64,000 nucleotides of DNA from Notamacropus eugenii. Taxonomy: Eukaryota > Chordata > Mammalia > Diprotodontia > Macropodidae. Below the pieces are notes generated by a model, which worked only from the letters and a program-made list of their open reading frames with translations, had not been told where the DNA came from and made no database searches. The stretch spans positions 389,536,842-389,600,841 of the forward strand of contig NC_092877.1 in the NCBI RefSeq assembly GCF_028372415.1, in the 5' to 3' direction. Shown here one piece after another: positions 10,291 to 21,419 of the stretch. Each line of letters opens with the position of its first letter. The stretch's first letter is position 1. Position numbers and translations under genes: made by a program.

Positions 10291-12010
10291 CTTCTCCCTG
10301 AAGAAGAGGTTTAGAATGCCATTAAGCTCCTTCTGTGTGGCAAAGCACTTGGTGTTGATTCTATTCTAGCTGAGATTGATAAGGTAGGAGAGGGGTGTCC
10401 ATTGCTCATACAAAAGCTGACTGAAATTTTCTGGGTTATATGGCAAGAGGAGGTTTCCCCCAGGAGTTAAAGAAAACATCCATTGCCCATCTCTATAAAG
10501 GTAAAGAAAGTAGACTGTCCTGTGTCAATCACAGAAGGGTTTCTCTTATTCATTGGTGATAAGATTCTTGCCAGAGTCCTCTTTAATAGGCTGATCCTTC
10601 ACCTGGAAGGTGCTCATGTACCCGAGACCCAGTATGCTTTCAGAAATAGCTGGGGAACAGTTAATATGGCGTTTGCTGCCCACAACCCCAGGAGAAATGC
10701 TAGAAGCAGGAGAGAGGTCTGTACACATTTGTCCATCTGTCAATCACAAGTGCTTATGGAAAGTTATGTCAAATTTAGTCGCATGAGAAAGTTTAACAGC
10801 ATTGCATGTAAATTTCATGATGACATGCTTGCCAGGGTTCTAGATAACTGAAAATGTTTTTGCCCTTTACCAGTCACCACTGGAGTGTGAAACAAGGCTG
10901 TGTGATGGAGCAATCCCATGCTTTTAAGCATGATGTTTTCAGCCATGTTGTCAAAGGTCATCAATGAGGACAAACATGGCATCAAGGTCAGCTACTGAAC
11001 TGATGGTAACCTATCCAATGTGAAAAGGCTACAAGCCACGATTAAAGTGGAGGGAGACTTGGTGCATGACGCTTTTGTTCACAGAGGACTGTGCACTAAA
11101 TTCAGCCTCTGAAACTGAGATGTAACAAAGTATGAATCAATTTTCTGTTGCTTGTGTTAATTTTGGCCTAACAACACCAAGAAAATACAGGTCCTGCATC
11201 AGTCAGCACCACACCATCCATACAGGGAACCATCAGTTATGGCAAGTGGAGAAGTTTGGAATACTGTGGATAAGTTCACTTACCTTGGCAGCATACTTTC
11301 TAGAGATGTAGATAGTGAAAATGAGGTCAATGCATGCATTGTCAGAGCTAGCTTGGTGTTTGAGAAGCTCCAAAGGAATGTTTGGAAGAGAAGAGGTATT
11401 AGACTGACTACCAAATTGAGCCCTTGTGCTGACCTCATTGTTGTACACCAGATATAATTGCTTATATCTGATTTGTCTTAGGAAGATTCTGAAGATCACC
11501 TGGCAGGATCAGTACCAAGCACTGAGGTCATTTCTCAAATTAAACTGCCAAGCATTCAAACTCTAGTGTAGAGAGCATAATTATGAAGAACTGGCAACAC
11601 TGTTCAAATGCCAAATATATGTTTGCCCAAAAGACTCTTTTATGGAAAACTCACACAGGGCAAGCAATCACATGAGGGTCAGAAGAAGTGATACAAGAAC
11701 ACTCTTAAGGTCTCTCTGAAGAACTCTGGAATTGATTGCATGACATAAGAAGCACTGGCACAGGACCACTCAGCATGGCATGCCCACATCAGAGAAGGTG
11801 CTATGTTTTACCAGCAAAGCAGAACTGAAATAGCTCAAAAGAAAAGGGAGATGTGTAAATTTAGAGAATCCTCCCCAAATGTTCACGTGGACTATTTGTG
11901 CCCAGACTGTGGTCTAGCCTTCCAAGCTTGTACTGGACTGATCAGCCACACTTGGACACACTGTGACTTGACTCTAATATAGTGATGTCATTTTGGTCCT
12001 CTTCTAGAGC
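10290..12010 (+). mobile_element. RTE-type LINE fragment (reverse transcriptase to 3' tail), copy A
   Basis: Non-LTR retrotransposon, degenerate. From 10483 the frame gives RTE reverse-transcriptase sequence (GDKILARVLFNRLILHLEGA, then a GTVNMAFAA block). Downstream come a VKQGC-type remnant (about 10885), a FTYLGSILSRDV block (11275-11310), a VWKRRGIRL block (11380-11403), and a C-terminal C-x2-C..H-x3-H zinc-knuckle-like segment (about 11900-11960). It ends in the RTE tail 'gatgtcattttggtcctctt' at 11985. Many frameshifts; no catalytic YADD-type motif remains in frame. Copy B partner at 48245-49960. Confidence 0.9.
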
Positions 12011-12310
12011 AAAGGACAATAACCATAATATACACTGTATGTGTTCTCGAGGTTCTATTAATTTCTCTCTGCATCATTTCATACAAGAAAAAGGGGCACA
12101 AACTAGATAAGGAAAAGCCAAAGTGATTGAAGGCGGTAGACCAGCACTGGACAAACTCACTGCCACAAATGGGCAGGTGAAGGATTCCCCTTTTAAACAA
12201 GCACTACAGAGAAAACTGGAAAGCCATTTGGGATCAGATGGGTTAAGACTCCCAGCTTCCATCTCCTACTACATTGCACTCAAAATGGAGACTGCACCTG
12301 ACCATAAAAA
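12010..12310. other. Unassigned segment between RTE tail and L1-like block (copy A)
   Basis: No homology recognised beyond its copy B partner at about 49960-50250. Confidence 0.35.
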
Positions 12311-13505
12311 TCACTGATTAAAAGACTTAGGAAGGAAGATGGAGGAGAAGGAAAGAGAACATCCAACTTGGCACCTCCATGCCTTCAAAAAGCATTTGTA
12401 GAACATGGCCCAGCCTGAATCCTGGGTAGGAAATCCAAGAAACCACACAGAGAGGCATTGTTCCAGACAGAGAGGGTTCTGTGCACCCTGGATCTTAACC
12501 CTAAACATATCCTAAATGTGTGCTGAGGAAGGGGTCCAGCCAGCCAAGGTGTGGCTGAGCATATCAGCTCAGGGAAAGACCATTCATGAGGCCAAGAAGG
12601 GGTTCCAGATCCAGCATAAAGGGGTAGGAACAGGTGTGCCTGGAAAACCCTCTCTCTTATTGCCCAACTTGGTGTTAGACATCTAGGGTAGACTGAGGGG
12701 ATCTACCCCTAGAAGAGGCAGATCCTGGGTGAGGGTCAGGTGCCAGGACCTAGGCTGGGTCTTAAGCAGGAAACATTCAAGGCAAGCAGCAGCTTGTGGT
12801 TCCAATCCCAGGAGCAGAGTGGGGTCTCAGATCTCTTCCAGCCCAGTCTGAAGCCTACAGAAAAATAGCCATGGAAGGAGTCTTAGATGAAAGGGGACTC
12901 TAAAGTTCTGTCACTTTCTAGCAGTATAGCTTTCCAGCTGGCTTATAGTGACTGAATCCATCAGTAATCTCCACATGGGTCCAGCCCACAGATGTATTGC
13001 TCAGAATCAAACATAGTTCAGGAATTTGCAGATCTATGATGGTGGAGCAGTGGATAGGGAATCAGACCATCCTGGGAGCACTGAAAACTTACAGGTCCCT
13101 GGAGTGAGCTTTCCCTGAGATCCTGGAATAACATATAACTCAAAACCTCAAGAAAGCTGCAACAAGGTTATTCTGGACATGCCCTTAGTTATGTGGAGAG
13201 AGCCTGGTCCTGACATCAGGTCCATGGTCAGGAAGGAGACTGAAAGAATAAGCAGACAATAAAGGATCCAACCACCAATTTTACCCTGGGGACAGGGATG
13301 CTCAAGACACAAACCCAGAGGAAGAAAATGACTTCAAAACATCAACACACAAAGCCTCAAAGAAAAGCACAGAGTGGGCATAATTCAGCTATGATTTCTG
13401 GAAGAGAACAAATAAGAGTAAAAAAGTTAAAGGTGATATTTTCACTGTAGAAAAAATTGGAATTTAAAGGACAGCTGTGGAAGAAGGAATCAGAAGTGGA
13501 ATAAA
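12310..13505 (+). mobile_element. Probable L1 5' region (5'UTR into ORF1 start), copy A
   Basis: Begins near a 'ggaagatggaggagaagg' motif like L1 5' ends. It reaches 'aaatgacttcaaaacatcaa' and 'aagcctcaaagaaaagcaca', typical of the marsupial L1 region leading into ORF1. No open frame of note. Partner at 50250-51440 in copy B. Family assignment is by resemblance only. Confidence 0.45.
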
Positions 13506-13510
13506 GGGAC

Positions 13511-14075
13511 TGTCACAACTAAATTTTAACAGAAGGGTAAGCTGAGGCAGATTTCTGAGCAAGATAGCATTTATTAGTAGGGAATGCTACCTATCAATAA
13601 ATAGGTCAATGACTTGCCTCCATTTCTGCCAGAGGCCCAGAGCAAAAGGACACTTCCCCTTCTGTGGGTTTTGGGGAGCACAGAAGAAAGAGCAGAGCAG
13701 GGTGACATCACGGGGTTAAGGCCTAGTTACAGTGCTGAGGTCAGGGAACAACCTGACTGGTTGAAAGTTTGGTAATGGAGGTGAGCAACAACCCTCCTTC
13801 TCCTCCTATGAGACTAAAAGTTGCCCATGGCCTGAGTCCAGGTGCAGGACAGTGGCCTAGAAGCTTGGACAACAAACCAGACATCTTGGAAGGACAACTT
13901 GGTGGCGTAAAGATATCAGGCCCAAACCCTCTTGTTGTCTTATCCGTTTCTCAAGGTTAGAAAATTCCCTCGATCAGGAGAGTTGGACTTTTCAGCTTAA
14001 CCTATTACAGACCAGCTGAACTGTAAACCAAGATTAGACAAAGAACTGTAACTTAGGCAATTACAGGACAAAAGT
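13511..14075 (-). mobile_element. Probable antisense solo LTR, copy A
   Basis: Starts on the plus strand with TGTCACAACT, so the minus strand would end ..TTGTGACA. It has a minus-strand AATAAA (complement of 13570-13575) close to that end, and lies next to a change in sequence character at both sides. The right boundary is uncertain (near the 'caattacagg' at about 14065). Both duplicates have it, so it predates the duplication. No internal retroviral genes. Confidence 0.45.
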
Positions 14076-14116
14076 AGTTTAAGAACAAAATCAATAAATC
14101 GTAAATAAGATCAATA

Positions 14117-15330
14117 ATACCATTTCTCAGCAGCTGTGTGGCCTCCTTTTTTGGTCTGGGGCCAGAAGAATTGTTTCCTCATATTTCAGCACTCTGTTAG
14201 TGTCATGCACAAATTTTACCCCTTCACAAGAGATGGCCGTAGTCACATTTTCCCATGACTTTCTCTTATCGTGGCATGTGGTCATTTATAGTGGCCAGGA
14301 CTTTAGAAACATTCACATCCTTTTAGCACTCATCTATTGGCAATGACTTGATTTGAGTCTCTTGGTGTCAGGTCTCTTTCTGTTTGTATGTAAAGGACTT
14401 ATTTTGGTCAGATTTGATGTATCCTTTGACATATGTGCTGCTCAACAACTTTTCATATATGATCTTCATTTATTTTAGTGAAGCCTTTTAGATTTTATGT
14501 GGTTAGGATTATCTATTTTTTTAAAATAATATCTTGGATTAAGAATGCTCCTTGACACCGTGCTCAGCCTTCTTAAATTGAGAGATGAAGAAAAACAAAA
14601 TCTCCATTATAAACTTGTATACTCTAGGGCAGCATTCCAGCATTGTTCATGAGGCCCCTCCCCCCAAACACAAAAATGTATGTATATATGTATCAAACTC
14701 TGCACTCTGAATCTTTCATCTCCGTCAGGAAGTGGGGAGCCTCTCTCATCCCTTGCTCTCTGCAGTCCCTCCTTTGATCCGTGCAAATGAGATTGCTGTT
14801 CTGTTGTCAGATTTTCCCCCTACCAGACCCTCCTCTGGTGCACAGACTTCTGCTTCATCTGGTTTATGGGAGATCCTCGTCCCTCACTTTCCCCCTCCTC
14901 AGAAGCCTTTGTCTTCTGGAATGCTCTCAGCTGTCTCCTCCTTGGTAAGTCTTTCTGGATGCTTGCAGTATTTTTTTCTTTGACCTTAAGATCTGGATTT
15001 GGGCTAAGAGGATTGTGGGAGTTTTTATTTGGAGCTCTTTCCAGAGATGGGCTTTTTTTATTTCCATTTTGACCTCTAGTTCTAAAGACATCCAGTAGTA
15101 TTTTTTTAATGGTTTCTTGAATTAAGATTTAGGGCCATGGTTTTAATGACTCAAATTCTCTCTCCTCAATATGATTTTCAGGACAATAAGTTTTCTTTAC
15201 AGTTTCTTCTGTTTTTCAGTCTTTTCATTTCATTTGGATCTTGGTCATTGTGTCATGGAGTCATTGGATAATGTTTGATCCATTCTAGTTTTCCTTACAT
15301 TTGTGGCTTGGACCAGGTTCTGCTTGGACT
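14117..15330 (+). repeat. Block found in opposite orientation in copy B
   Basis: This ~1.2-kb segment aligns to the reverse complement of 52036-53365. Anchors: 'gtctggggccagaagaattg' here pairs with the complement at about 53300, and 'atttcatttggatcttggtc' (15229-15248) pairs with the complement at about 52155. Flanking sequence on both sides aligns directly. Parts resemble old antisense L1 ('ttaggattatctattttttt'). Confidence 0.9.
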
Positions 15331-15699
15331 TTCTCGAAACTAGGATGAGGTTCCGGATTAGACTCAATATTATGGCTACTACGTTTGGTAAAGAGAAGAA
15401 ACCAGAGCTGGGTGTTCAAGGCTATGTAAGTGTGCACTGTTGGTGTCTAGTTTCCTAATCTGGAAAATAAATGAGATTTTCTCTAAGATCCTCTCCAGGG
15501 AAACTCGATCTGTGAAATCTTTAGTTTCATGGTTTCCCAGTTGGGGGGATGAGACAAGAAAGAGAGAAAATCCTACCAAATGTGCCCAGATTCATTGTTT
15601 CTGAAAAAAGAAGTTACCAGGCATTCACACCTTCATATTTCAGGCAGTTCAGACCAGCTTTAGGCTGAAATGGCACTACTCCCTATTTTCATAATTAAG

Positions 15700-15960
15700 A
15701 TCTTTCCTTTTTGTTATTGAGTTGTGTCTGACTCATTGTAACCTCTTTGGGGGCTTTCTAATCAAAGACATTGGAGTGGCTTGCCCTTTCCTTCTCCAGA
15801 TCATTTTTCAGATGGGGAAGCCAAGGCAAACAGGGTTAAGCCACTTGCCCAGGGTCACACAGCTAGTAAAGGTCTGAGGCCTGGACTGGAAGTCAGTTCT
15901 TTCTGACTACACGCCCTTGGCTCTATCCACTGGGCCACATCCCTGCCCCTCTGCTACTCG
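15700..15960 (+). repeat. Marsupial tRNA-derived SINE (class I upstream flank), copy A
   Basis: Full-length member: 'gttgtgtctgactcattgta', 'ggcaaacagggttaagccac', 'agggtcacacagctagtaaa', 'ggctctatccactgggccac'. Partner at 53745-53990. Confidence 0.85.
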
Positions 15961-16371
15961 GATCCCCAATTCCATTTCCTGGACTGATTTCCTCTGCATT
16001 TTTGGGTCCTGGCTTGTTTATCTACAAGGCCTGAAGAGGTTACAAGACTTGCCCTAGTCACAGCTGGGATGGAGGTCCTTAAATCTGAGGTGGCAGCCCC
16101 TGGTCTCGTCAGCCTGCAGATTTCTTCAGTCCTCAGACCCCCTCAATCTGGGCTGGGGACGTTTTCTCCCCAACTTCTAAGTAGGGGAAAGGGTGGCACT
16201 GAGGGGGCTGGAGGGGAGGGTGGACTCTAGCCCTAACCCTTCTTTTTCTCTGGTTCAAGCTGCGAGCACAAGAGCGGCGCGCTCCTGGAGTGATGATGGG
16301 AGGGAGGGAGCCTGGGCTGCTCCACAGAATGTTCTGGGAATGACAGAGACCGAGCCAAGGTCTCCCAAGCA

Positions 16372-16530
16372 GGGGATTTCCTCGGGGTCAGTTTCAGTTT
16401 TGGTCTCCCCACTGTGCGGGCTCCTTCTGCCCAGTCACTAGTGACGTTTGTTTACTCCCGCCCACTATTGGCTGACAGAGCCTCCGGGAAGCCAATCAGA
16501 AGTGAGGGATTAGTCCTTTTACAAACTCAG
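16372..16530 (+). promoter_or_regulatory. MHC class I promoter, copy A (TATA damaged)
   Basis: Canonical class I proximal order: a kappaB/enhancer-A site GGGGATTTCC (16372-16381), an interferon-response-like AGTTTCAGTTTTGG (16390-16403), an X2/CRE-like TGACG (16442-16446), a Y-box inverted CCAAT (ATTGG, 16467-16471) and CCAAT (16492-16496). The TATA position reads TTTTACAAA (about 16517-16525) where copy B has TTTATAAA. NF-kB, IRF and the NLRC5/RFX complex act on these motifs in mammals; use here is inferred. Confidence 0.85.
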
Positions 16531-16539
16531 AGCAAACTA

Positions 16540-18120
16540 GTCTCTCCAATACTGGGCTCCTGTGCCTGCGGGCCATGGAGCGCTCCCTGTGCGCTCTCCT
16601 TCTCTTAGGGACCCTGGCCTTGCCGGACACCTGGGTGAGTAAGGAGAGAACAGTACTAAAGGGCCGCCCGGAGACTGGGTGCAGCACCCCGGGGTAGCGT
16701 GGGGTAGGGATGGGATTCCCTACACTAAGCTCCTCAGACCCCAGCCCAGGGAGTGTTTCCTCGGACCCGGCTCCTTCTTGTCAGTGGGTCCGGGAGGGCC
16801 TGAAAGGGAGAAGCCAGGAATAAGCCTGGATCCCCGAGCCCGCCGCCCCTGACGGGGCTTTGGGGGAGGTGGGTGTCTTTGTGTCGGTCCCTTAGTTTGG
16901 GGGGGGGGGGTGAGTGGATCGGTAGGGGGTGGGAGGTCATGGGGAGGGAGAATGGGGACCACAGTCCTGGGGGCGTTAAGAAGGAGCAGAGCTGTCCGGG
17001 GTCCCCCCAAGGGCGAGGACAGAACCCGGGGCAGCTTTGTTAAAGAGCTTCACGGAGGATCGGGGAGGGGCAGGTGAGGACACAAGGTGGGGGGCCGAGA
17101 GTGAGCAGTGTGAGAGACCCCGGACCCGGACCAGAGGTGGGGGCGGGGAGAGGGAAGCAGCGTCCAGGAGCAGGGGGGTCCGACCTGCCTGGGCTGTTGT
17201 CCAGGACGGCGTGGTGCTGATCTCAAATCGCTGAGGTTTGGAGAATTTTAAGCGCGGAGGGCGATGTGCCAGCATGGGGAGGGGAGGGGGATAGCGGGCT
17301 TGAGACTCTGGGATCCCTCTGGGGCGTGACTGGGTCAAGGGTCCGAGTCGGGTCTAGGCTCTCCCCGCCCTGACCCCGCCACGTCCCCACGTTCCAGGCT
17401 CTCACTCCATGAGGTATTTCTCCTCAGCTGTGACCCGGCCAGGGCTCGGGAGCCGCGGTACCTCTCCGTAGGCTACGTGGACGATCAGCAGTTCGTGCGC
17501 TTCGACTGCGACAGCCCGGGTCAGAGGATAGAACGCGGGCGGCGTGGATGGAGGGGATGGAGCAGGAGGACCCGGGGTACTGGGAGGGGCAGACGCGGAC
17601 CTCCAGGGCGAAGGCACAGACTTTCTGTGTGGGCCTGGAGAACATTCGCGGCTACTTCAGAGTGCGGGGGGTGCGTGACGGGGGAGGGGCGGGGGGCGGG
17701 GAAGCGGGGTCCCGCCTGAGGCCCCCCAGGGATGGAGGGAGGGGCCCCCGGGGGTGTCGGGGGGCGGGGCCGGGGCAGCCAAGGTCGGGCCACACTGACC
17801 TCGGGCGGACAGGGCAGGCGTCCACACCTTCCAGGCCATGAGAGGCTGCGAGGTGTCCCCGGAGCTCACCTTCAGGCGCGGGTTTGAAAAACACGCCCAC
17901 GACGGGCGAGACTACATCGCCCTGGACACCGAGACCCTCACGTGGACCGCGGCCGTGCCCCCCGCCGTGAACACCAAGCGCAAGTGGGAGGAGGAGGGGA
18001 GCATCGCGGAGAAATGGAAAGCCTACCTGAAGAAAGAGTGCGTGCTGTGGGTGAAGAAGCACCTGGAGATGGGGAAGGAGACGAAGAAGAGGACAGGTAA
18101 CCTCCTGCCCCGCCCCAATG
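16540..18120. other. GC-rich, CpG-dense island over exons 1-3, copy A
   Basis: Strongly G+C-rich with frequent CpG, unlike the AT-rich flanks, covering exon 1 through exon 3 as in other mammalian class I genes. Includes a poly(G) run near 16903. Confidence 0.8.
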
Positions 18121-19996
18121 TGCGAGGCATTCCAGGCCTCCTGGGCGGCCCTTCTCCACCTCCCCTCAGACCCGGGCCCCCGACCCCTGGAAGCCCTTGT
18201 ACTCTAGGGGGTATTGGAGGGTGTTCCCCTCTCCCCACCAGTCCTCGTGCCCATGGAGGGGAGAGGGGAAGGGGAGCCTGGAAATGACTCTGACATTTGA
18301 CTGCAGACCCATCCAAGTGTGCTCGACATTCAAGACCCCCAACTCATCCTTCTCATCCACTCCTCAGCCCCATCCCTGGACCCCCCACCTCCAGGAAACC
18401 CAAGTACCTCATGGCTCAGATTTTGGGGTGTTCCTCCTGCCCTGACCTGTCCCCATGGTGGGAAAAGGGAGCCTGGTAATGCCTCTGACCTTTGCCTCCA
18501 GAACCACCCTCTGCCAGAGAGACCCGACACACTGTCCCAAATGGGGAGGTGACCCTGAGGTACCAGGCCCAGGACTTTTACCCTAAGGAGATCTTCCTAA
18601 CTTGGCTGAGGGATGGAGAGGAACAGCCCCAGGACACGGAGTTCATTGAGACCAGGCCTGCAGGAGATGGCACCTTCCAGAAGTGGGCAGCTGTGGACGT
18701 GACCTCTGGACAGGAAGGGAGATACACCTGCCGAGTTCAGCACGAGGGGCTGTCTGAGCCCCTCACCCTGCAGTGGGGTAAGGACTGTGAGGAGGAGCTG
18801 GGAAAAGGCAATCCCTCACCCCACAGGACCAGAGAGAGGGAGAGTTACTGGGGGTAGGTGGGGGAGAGGTTAGTAATTCTCAGGTCAGATAGATATCAGG
18901 GCCTCTCACTTCTGTTTTCCATTTCAGGGCCAGAGTCCTCACCCGCCTGGCCCATAGTGGGGGACACTGTTGTTGGCCTCCCCCTCCTCCTCTTCCTCCT
19001 CCTCACTGCATTCATTGCCTGTTTTGTGATCTGCAGAAGGAAGCTTTCAGGTAGACTGGACTGGGAGGGGTTGTTAGGGATCAGGCATCCAGGAGATCCG
19101 GGCTTCCCCTGACCCAGCAGCTTGCCTCTCTGTCTCCAAGTCCTCTCCCATCTAAGGGACAGTTAGATGGGCCCTAAGAGTGTAGATGAACAAATCCCTA
19201 ACTAGAAGCCATTTCTCTTTAGGATGCCTGGCAGGGGTGTAATAGGCTGGCTGAGTGAGGAATCTGTTTCAGACTCAGCTCAGACATGAACATGAGGATC
19301 TGTGGCCGAGGGCCTGGGTGTCTCCCTAGCTGGGGGCTGCAGACCAGTCCTGGGAACCCCTGGAGGCAGATGTGGAGGAGGGGAAGTGCCCATTTGGGGG
19401 CCTTTTCTCTCTTCCTCTTGCATCTAGAGGCAGGAGTAGTGTGGGGCATGGGGGTGCAGTCCTGATTATTTGTTGTGTCTCCAAGACAAATCTTTGAACT
19501 TCTGAGACTCTACTGTGGTCTCCTCTCCTGGATTCCTCACTGGAAATTTTTCTTTTCCAGGTAGAAAAGGAGGTGGTTATGTTCTAGCTGCAGGTAAGTG
19601 AAGGGTAGACATGGAGGGTAGAAAGAAGGGGCCAGCCCATGGTGTCTGCAGGACATGAGCAATGAGAAGGCAGAGGGGAGGCCTAGCCCAGTAGCCTCCC
19701 CTGTCCCTCTCTGCTCCCATTCCCCGGTTCTGGGATATATGTTTCTGACTGGGTTATTTTCCTCTTTTGTCTCCAGCCAATGACAGTGCACAGAGGTCAG
19801 CTGTCTCTCTCACAGCCAAAGCTGAGACTCTGGGGGCCCAGAAGGAGGGAGGAGCCAAGCAAAGAGGAGGACAGTCTGTGGGAGGTTGGGCTGAGGCTGG
19901 ACTGGGTAGTGAGGCAGGCCCTTCAGAATGATGAGAGGCTGGAGGCCAGAGGGCACTTAGAGGATCCCCATGAATCTCTTTCCTTCTTCAGCTTGA
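16575..19996 (+). pseudogene. MHC class I heavy-chain pseudogene (copy A)
   Basis: Full eight-exon class I layout. Exons: 1 (16575-16638), 2/alpha-1 (17398-17670), 3/alpha-2 (17818-18096), 4/alpha-3 (18502-18777), 5/membrane (18928-19050), 6 (19561-19593), 7 (19777-19821), 8 with stop TGA 19994-19996. Relative to gene B, exon 2 lacks one base in the CTCGGGAG run near 17450 (stop TAG at 17469-17471), one near 17533, and four near 17657, where the NQS glycosylation site is lost. In alpha-2 the usual Tyr99 is Arg (MRGCEV) and Tyr171 is His (KKHLEMG). In alpha-3 the first Ig cysteine and the following Trp are replaced (LRYQA for LRCWA). The exon 7 donor is CT rather than GT. No functional heavy chain is expected; transcription is possible. 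Presence of all exons and introns shows duplication of genomic DNA, not retroposition. Confidence 0.93.
18117..18510 (+). repeat. Tandem ~198-bp repeat in class I intron 3, copy A
   Basis: 'atgtgcgaggcattccaggc' (18119) recurs as 'agtgtgctcgacattcaaga' (about 18316). Each unit also contains a 'ggagcctggaaatgactctg'/'gagcctggtaatgcctctga' block and ends in a pyrimidine tract plus CAG (18305 and 18501). Only the second CAG precedes exon 4. Confidence 0.75.
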
Positions 19997-20870
19997 GAGA
20001 ATTTCCTGGCATGGACCTGAGACAGAAAACCAGTCTGCAGTCCCTGGGTTGTTCTGTTGACCCCTGGCCTCTCTCCTCAGCATTGGCCCCTGAGATCCTT
20101 CCTGCACTCTACTAGCCCAAGCCCAGGGCAGCCTCATCAGGGTCCTCACCATGTTCTCTAAGGCCTTTCTCCTTCCTCCCTCCTGTTTTTCTGTCTGATT
20201 TGGGAATGAGCCTCCTTCACATCTGATGCTGCCCTGACCTCTGGGGTCTCTGTCTGACCATCAGAACAGCCTGATGAATCACTGCTCTGCAGTCTTCAGC
20301 TTTTCTCCACAATCTGAGCTGAGCTTCTGATTGGGTGGTAGATTGTGGGGGACAGGATGACCACGTGGAGATGTTCTGGCTATGTGAAGGGGAAAAGAAA
20401 TGAATGTTTGGAGATGCCTGAAAAACCTTTTATTTGTTCTACTGAGTCTGGGAGTGCAGGTGGAGGCTGGGCCCAGAGGGGACGTGGGGGAGGGTTGGTG
20501 TGCTGTACATGGTGAGGGCCAGAGATTTGTCTTTGATTTGTTCTGCTTGGGGGCACATGTGGATATGGTCTACTGGGACTTGTTTCGGGCTTCATACAGA
20601 GCCCAGGCTGCACACTCCTCCTGGGCCTGGAACCATGCCTAGACAGGCTGTTGGGTCAATACCCATAGTCTGCCCTCCCATAGGCTGCCCCTCAGCACTG
20701 ACCTTCAGAGAGGTCCAGTTCTCTCTGTTTTGTCTTTTTCTTCAGAGATATAAAAAGCAATATTTTCATCCTGCTTCTTGCAAACCACAGAGGAACAGGA
20801 AGTCTTGTGAGAGGAGAGGACAAGTCTTCCATGGGGGCTCACTTTCCTCATCTGCAGCAGAAAATGTGTC
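19997..20870. other. Class I 3' flank, copy A
   Basis: Aligns with 58087-58960 of copy B. It likely contains the 3' UTR. I could not identify a convincing AATAAA near the stop in either copy. No other gene seen. Confidence 0.5.
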
Positions 20871-20877
20871 TGAATTT

Positions 20878-21000
20878 CAAGGTGGCTCAGTCAGTGCAGC
20901 CTCTGACTTATATGCAGGAACACGAGAGTTCAAATCCCATCTCAGACACCTAACAGCTTTGTGACCCTGAGCAGGTCACTTAACCTCTCACCTCAGGAAT
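20878..21000 (+). repeat. tRNA-like SINE fragment, copy A
   Basis: Runs 'gtggctcagtcagtgcagcc', 'agagttcaaatcccatctca', 'caggtcacttaacctctcac': a tRNA-derived head with B-box (GTTCAAATCC). Partner at 58970-59090. Confidence 0.7.
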
Positions 21001-21006
21001 CAGGGT

Positions 21007-21411
21007 GGGGGGTGTTAGGGAATTGCCAACCCTCAGCTCTCTTGGATGGCGTACACCAATCATGGCTCAGGTAAACTGAGGGGAGATTGGTAAGGCATGA
21101 ACAAGATGGCGCTGGGAGGAAGGGTTCCACCCCTGTTTACCACCAGATACTTCCGGAAACGTGGCTGGAAAGTAGTAGCAAAATTTGCTTAAACTAGTTT
21201 AATCCTGCTTGAGCTGCTTACATAACTAAGGTATACACGATACTATATAAGTGCCTGAGCTAGTCTGAATAAATGGAGTTGCCTTACATCTTTGCCTCCT
21301 GCCTCAATCCATTACTCACAGCATGCTCCTTCAGGGTCGACAGGCCCTGCTGGTCAGATAAGGCCTGTTGGCTCAGGGTGAACAGCCCCCAATAAACCCC
21401 GTTCAGGGGGG
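21007..21411 (+). mobile_element. Solo LTR with 6-bp target duplication, only in copy A
   Basis: A 393-bp element (21013-21405) begins TGTTAGGG and ends GTTCA. It is flanked by GGGGGG on both sides (21007-21012 and 21406-21411). Inside are TATATAAG at about 21243-21250 and AATAAA at about 21268 and 21391, as expected of a retroviral LTR with promoter and polyadenylation signals. Copy B lacks it at the aligned site (about 59100-59108), where only the G-run is present. A 6-bp duplication fits class II (betaretrovirus-like) elements, but the G-run makes the exact length uncertain. No internal retroviral genes: a product of LTR-LTR recombination. Confidence 0.88.
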
Positions 21412-21419
21412 GATCACAA

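Noticed and set aside
14732-15072. 83-codon frame MGSLSHPLL.. as a gene
   Set aside because: It lies in the block inverted between copies; in copy B the equivalent reads in the opposite direction and differs. No recognised domain and no splice context.
16720-18316. Proline-rich minus-strand frames over copy A exons 1-3
   Set aside because: Complement of G-rich introns and exons, with no domain or conservation between the copies.
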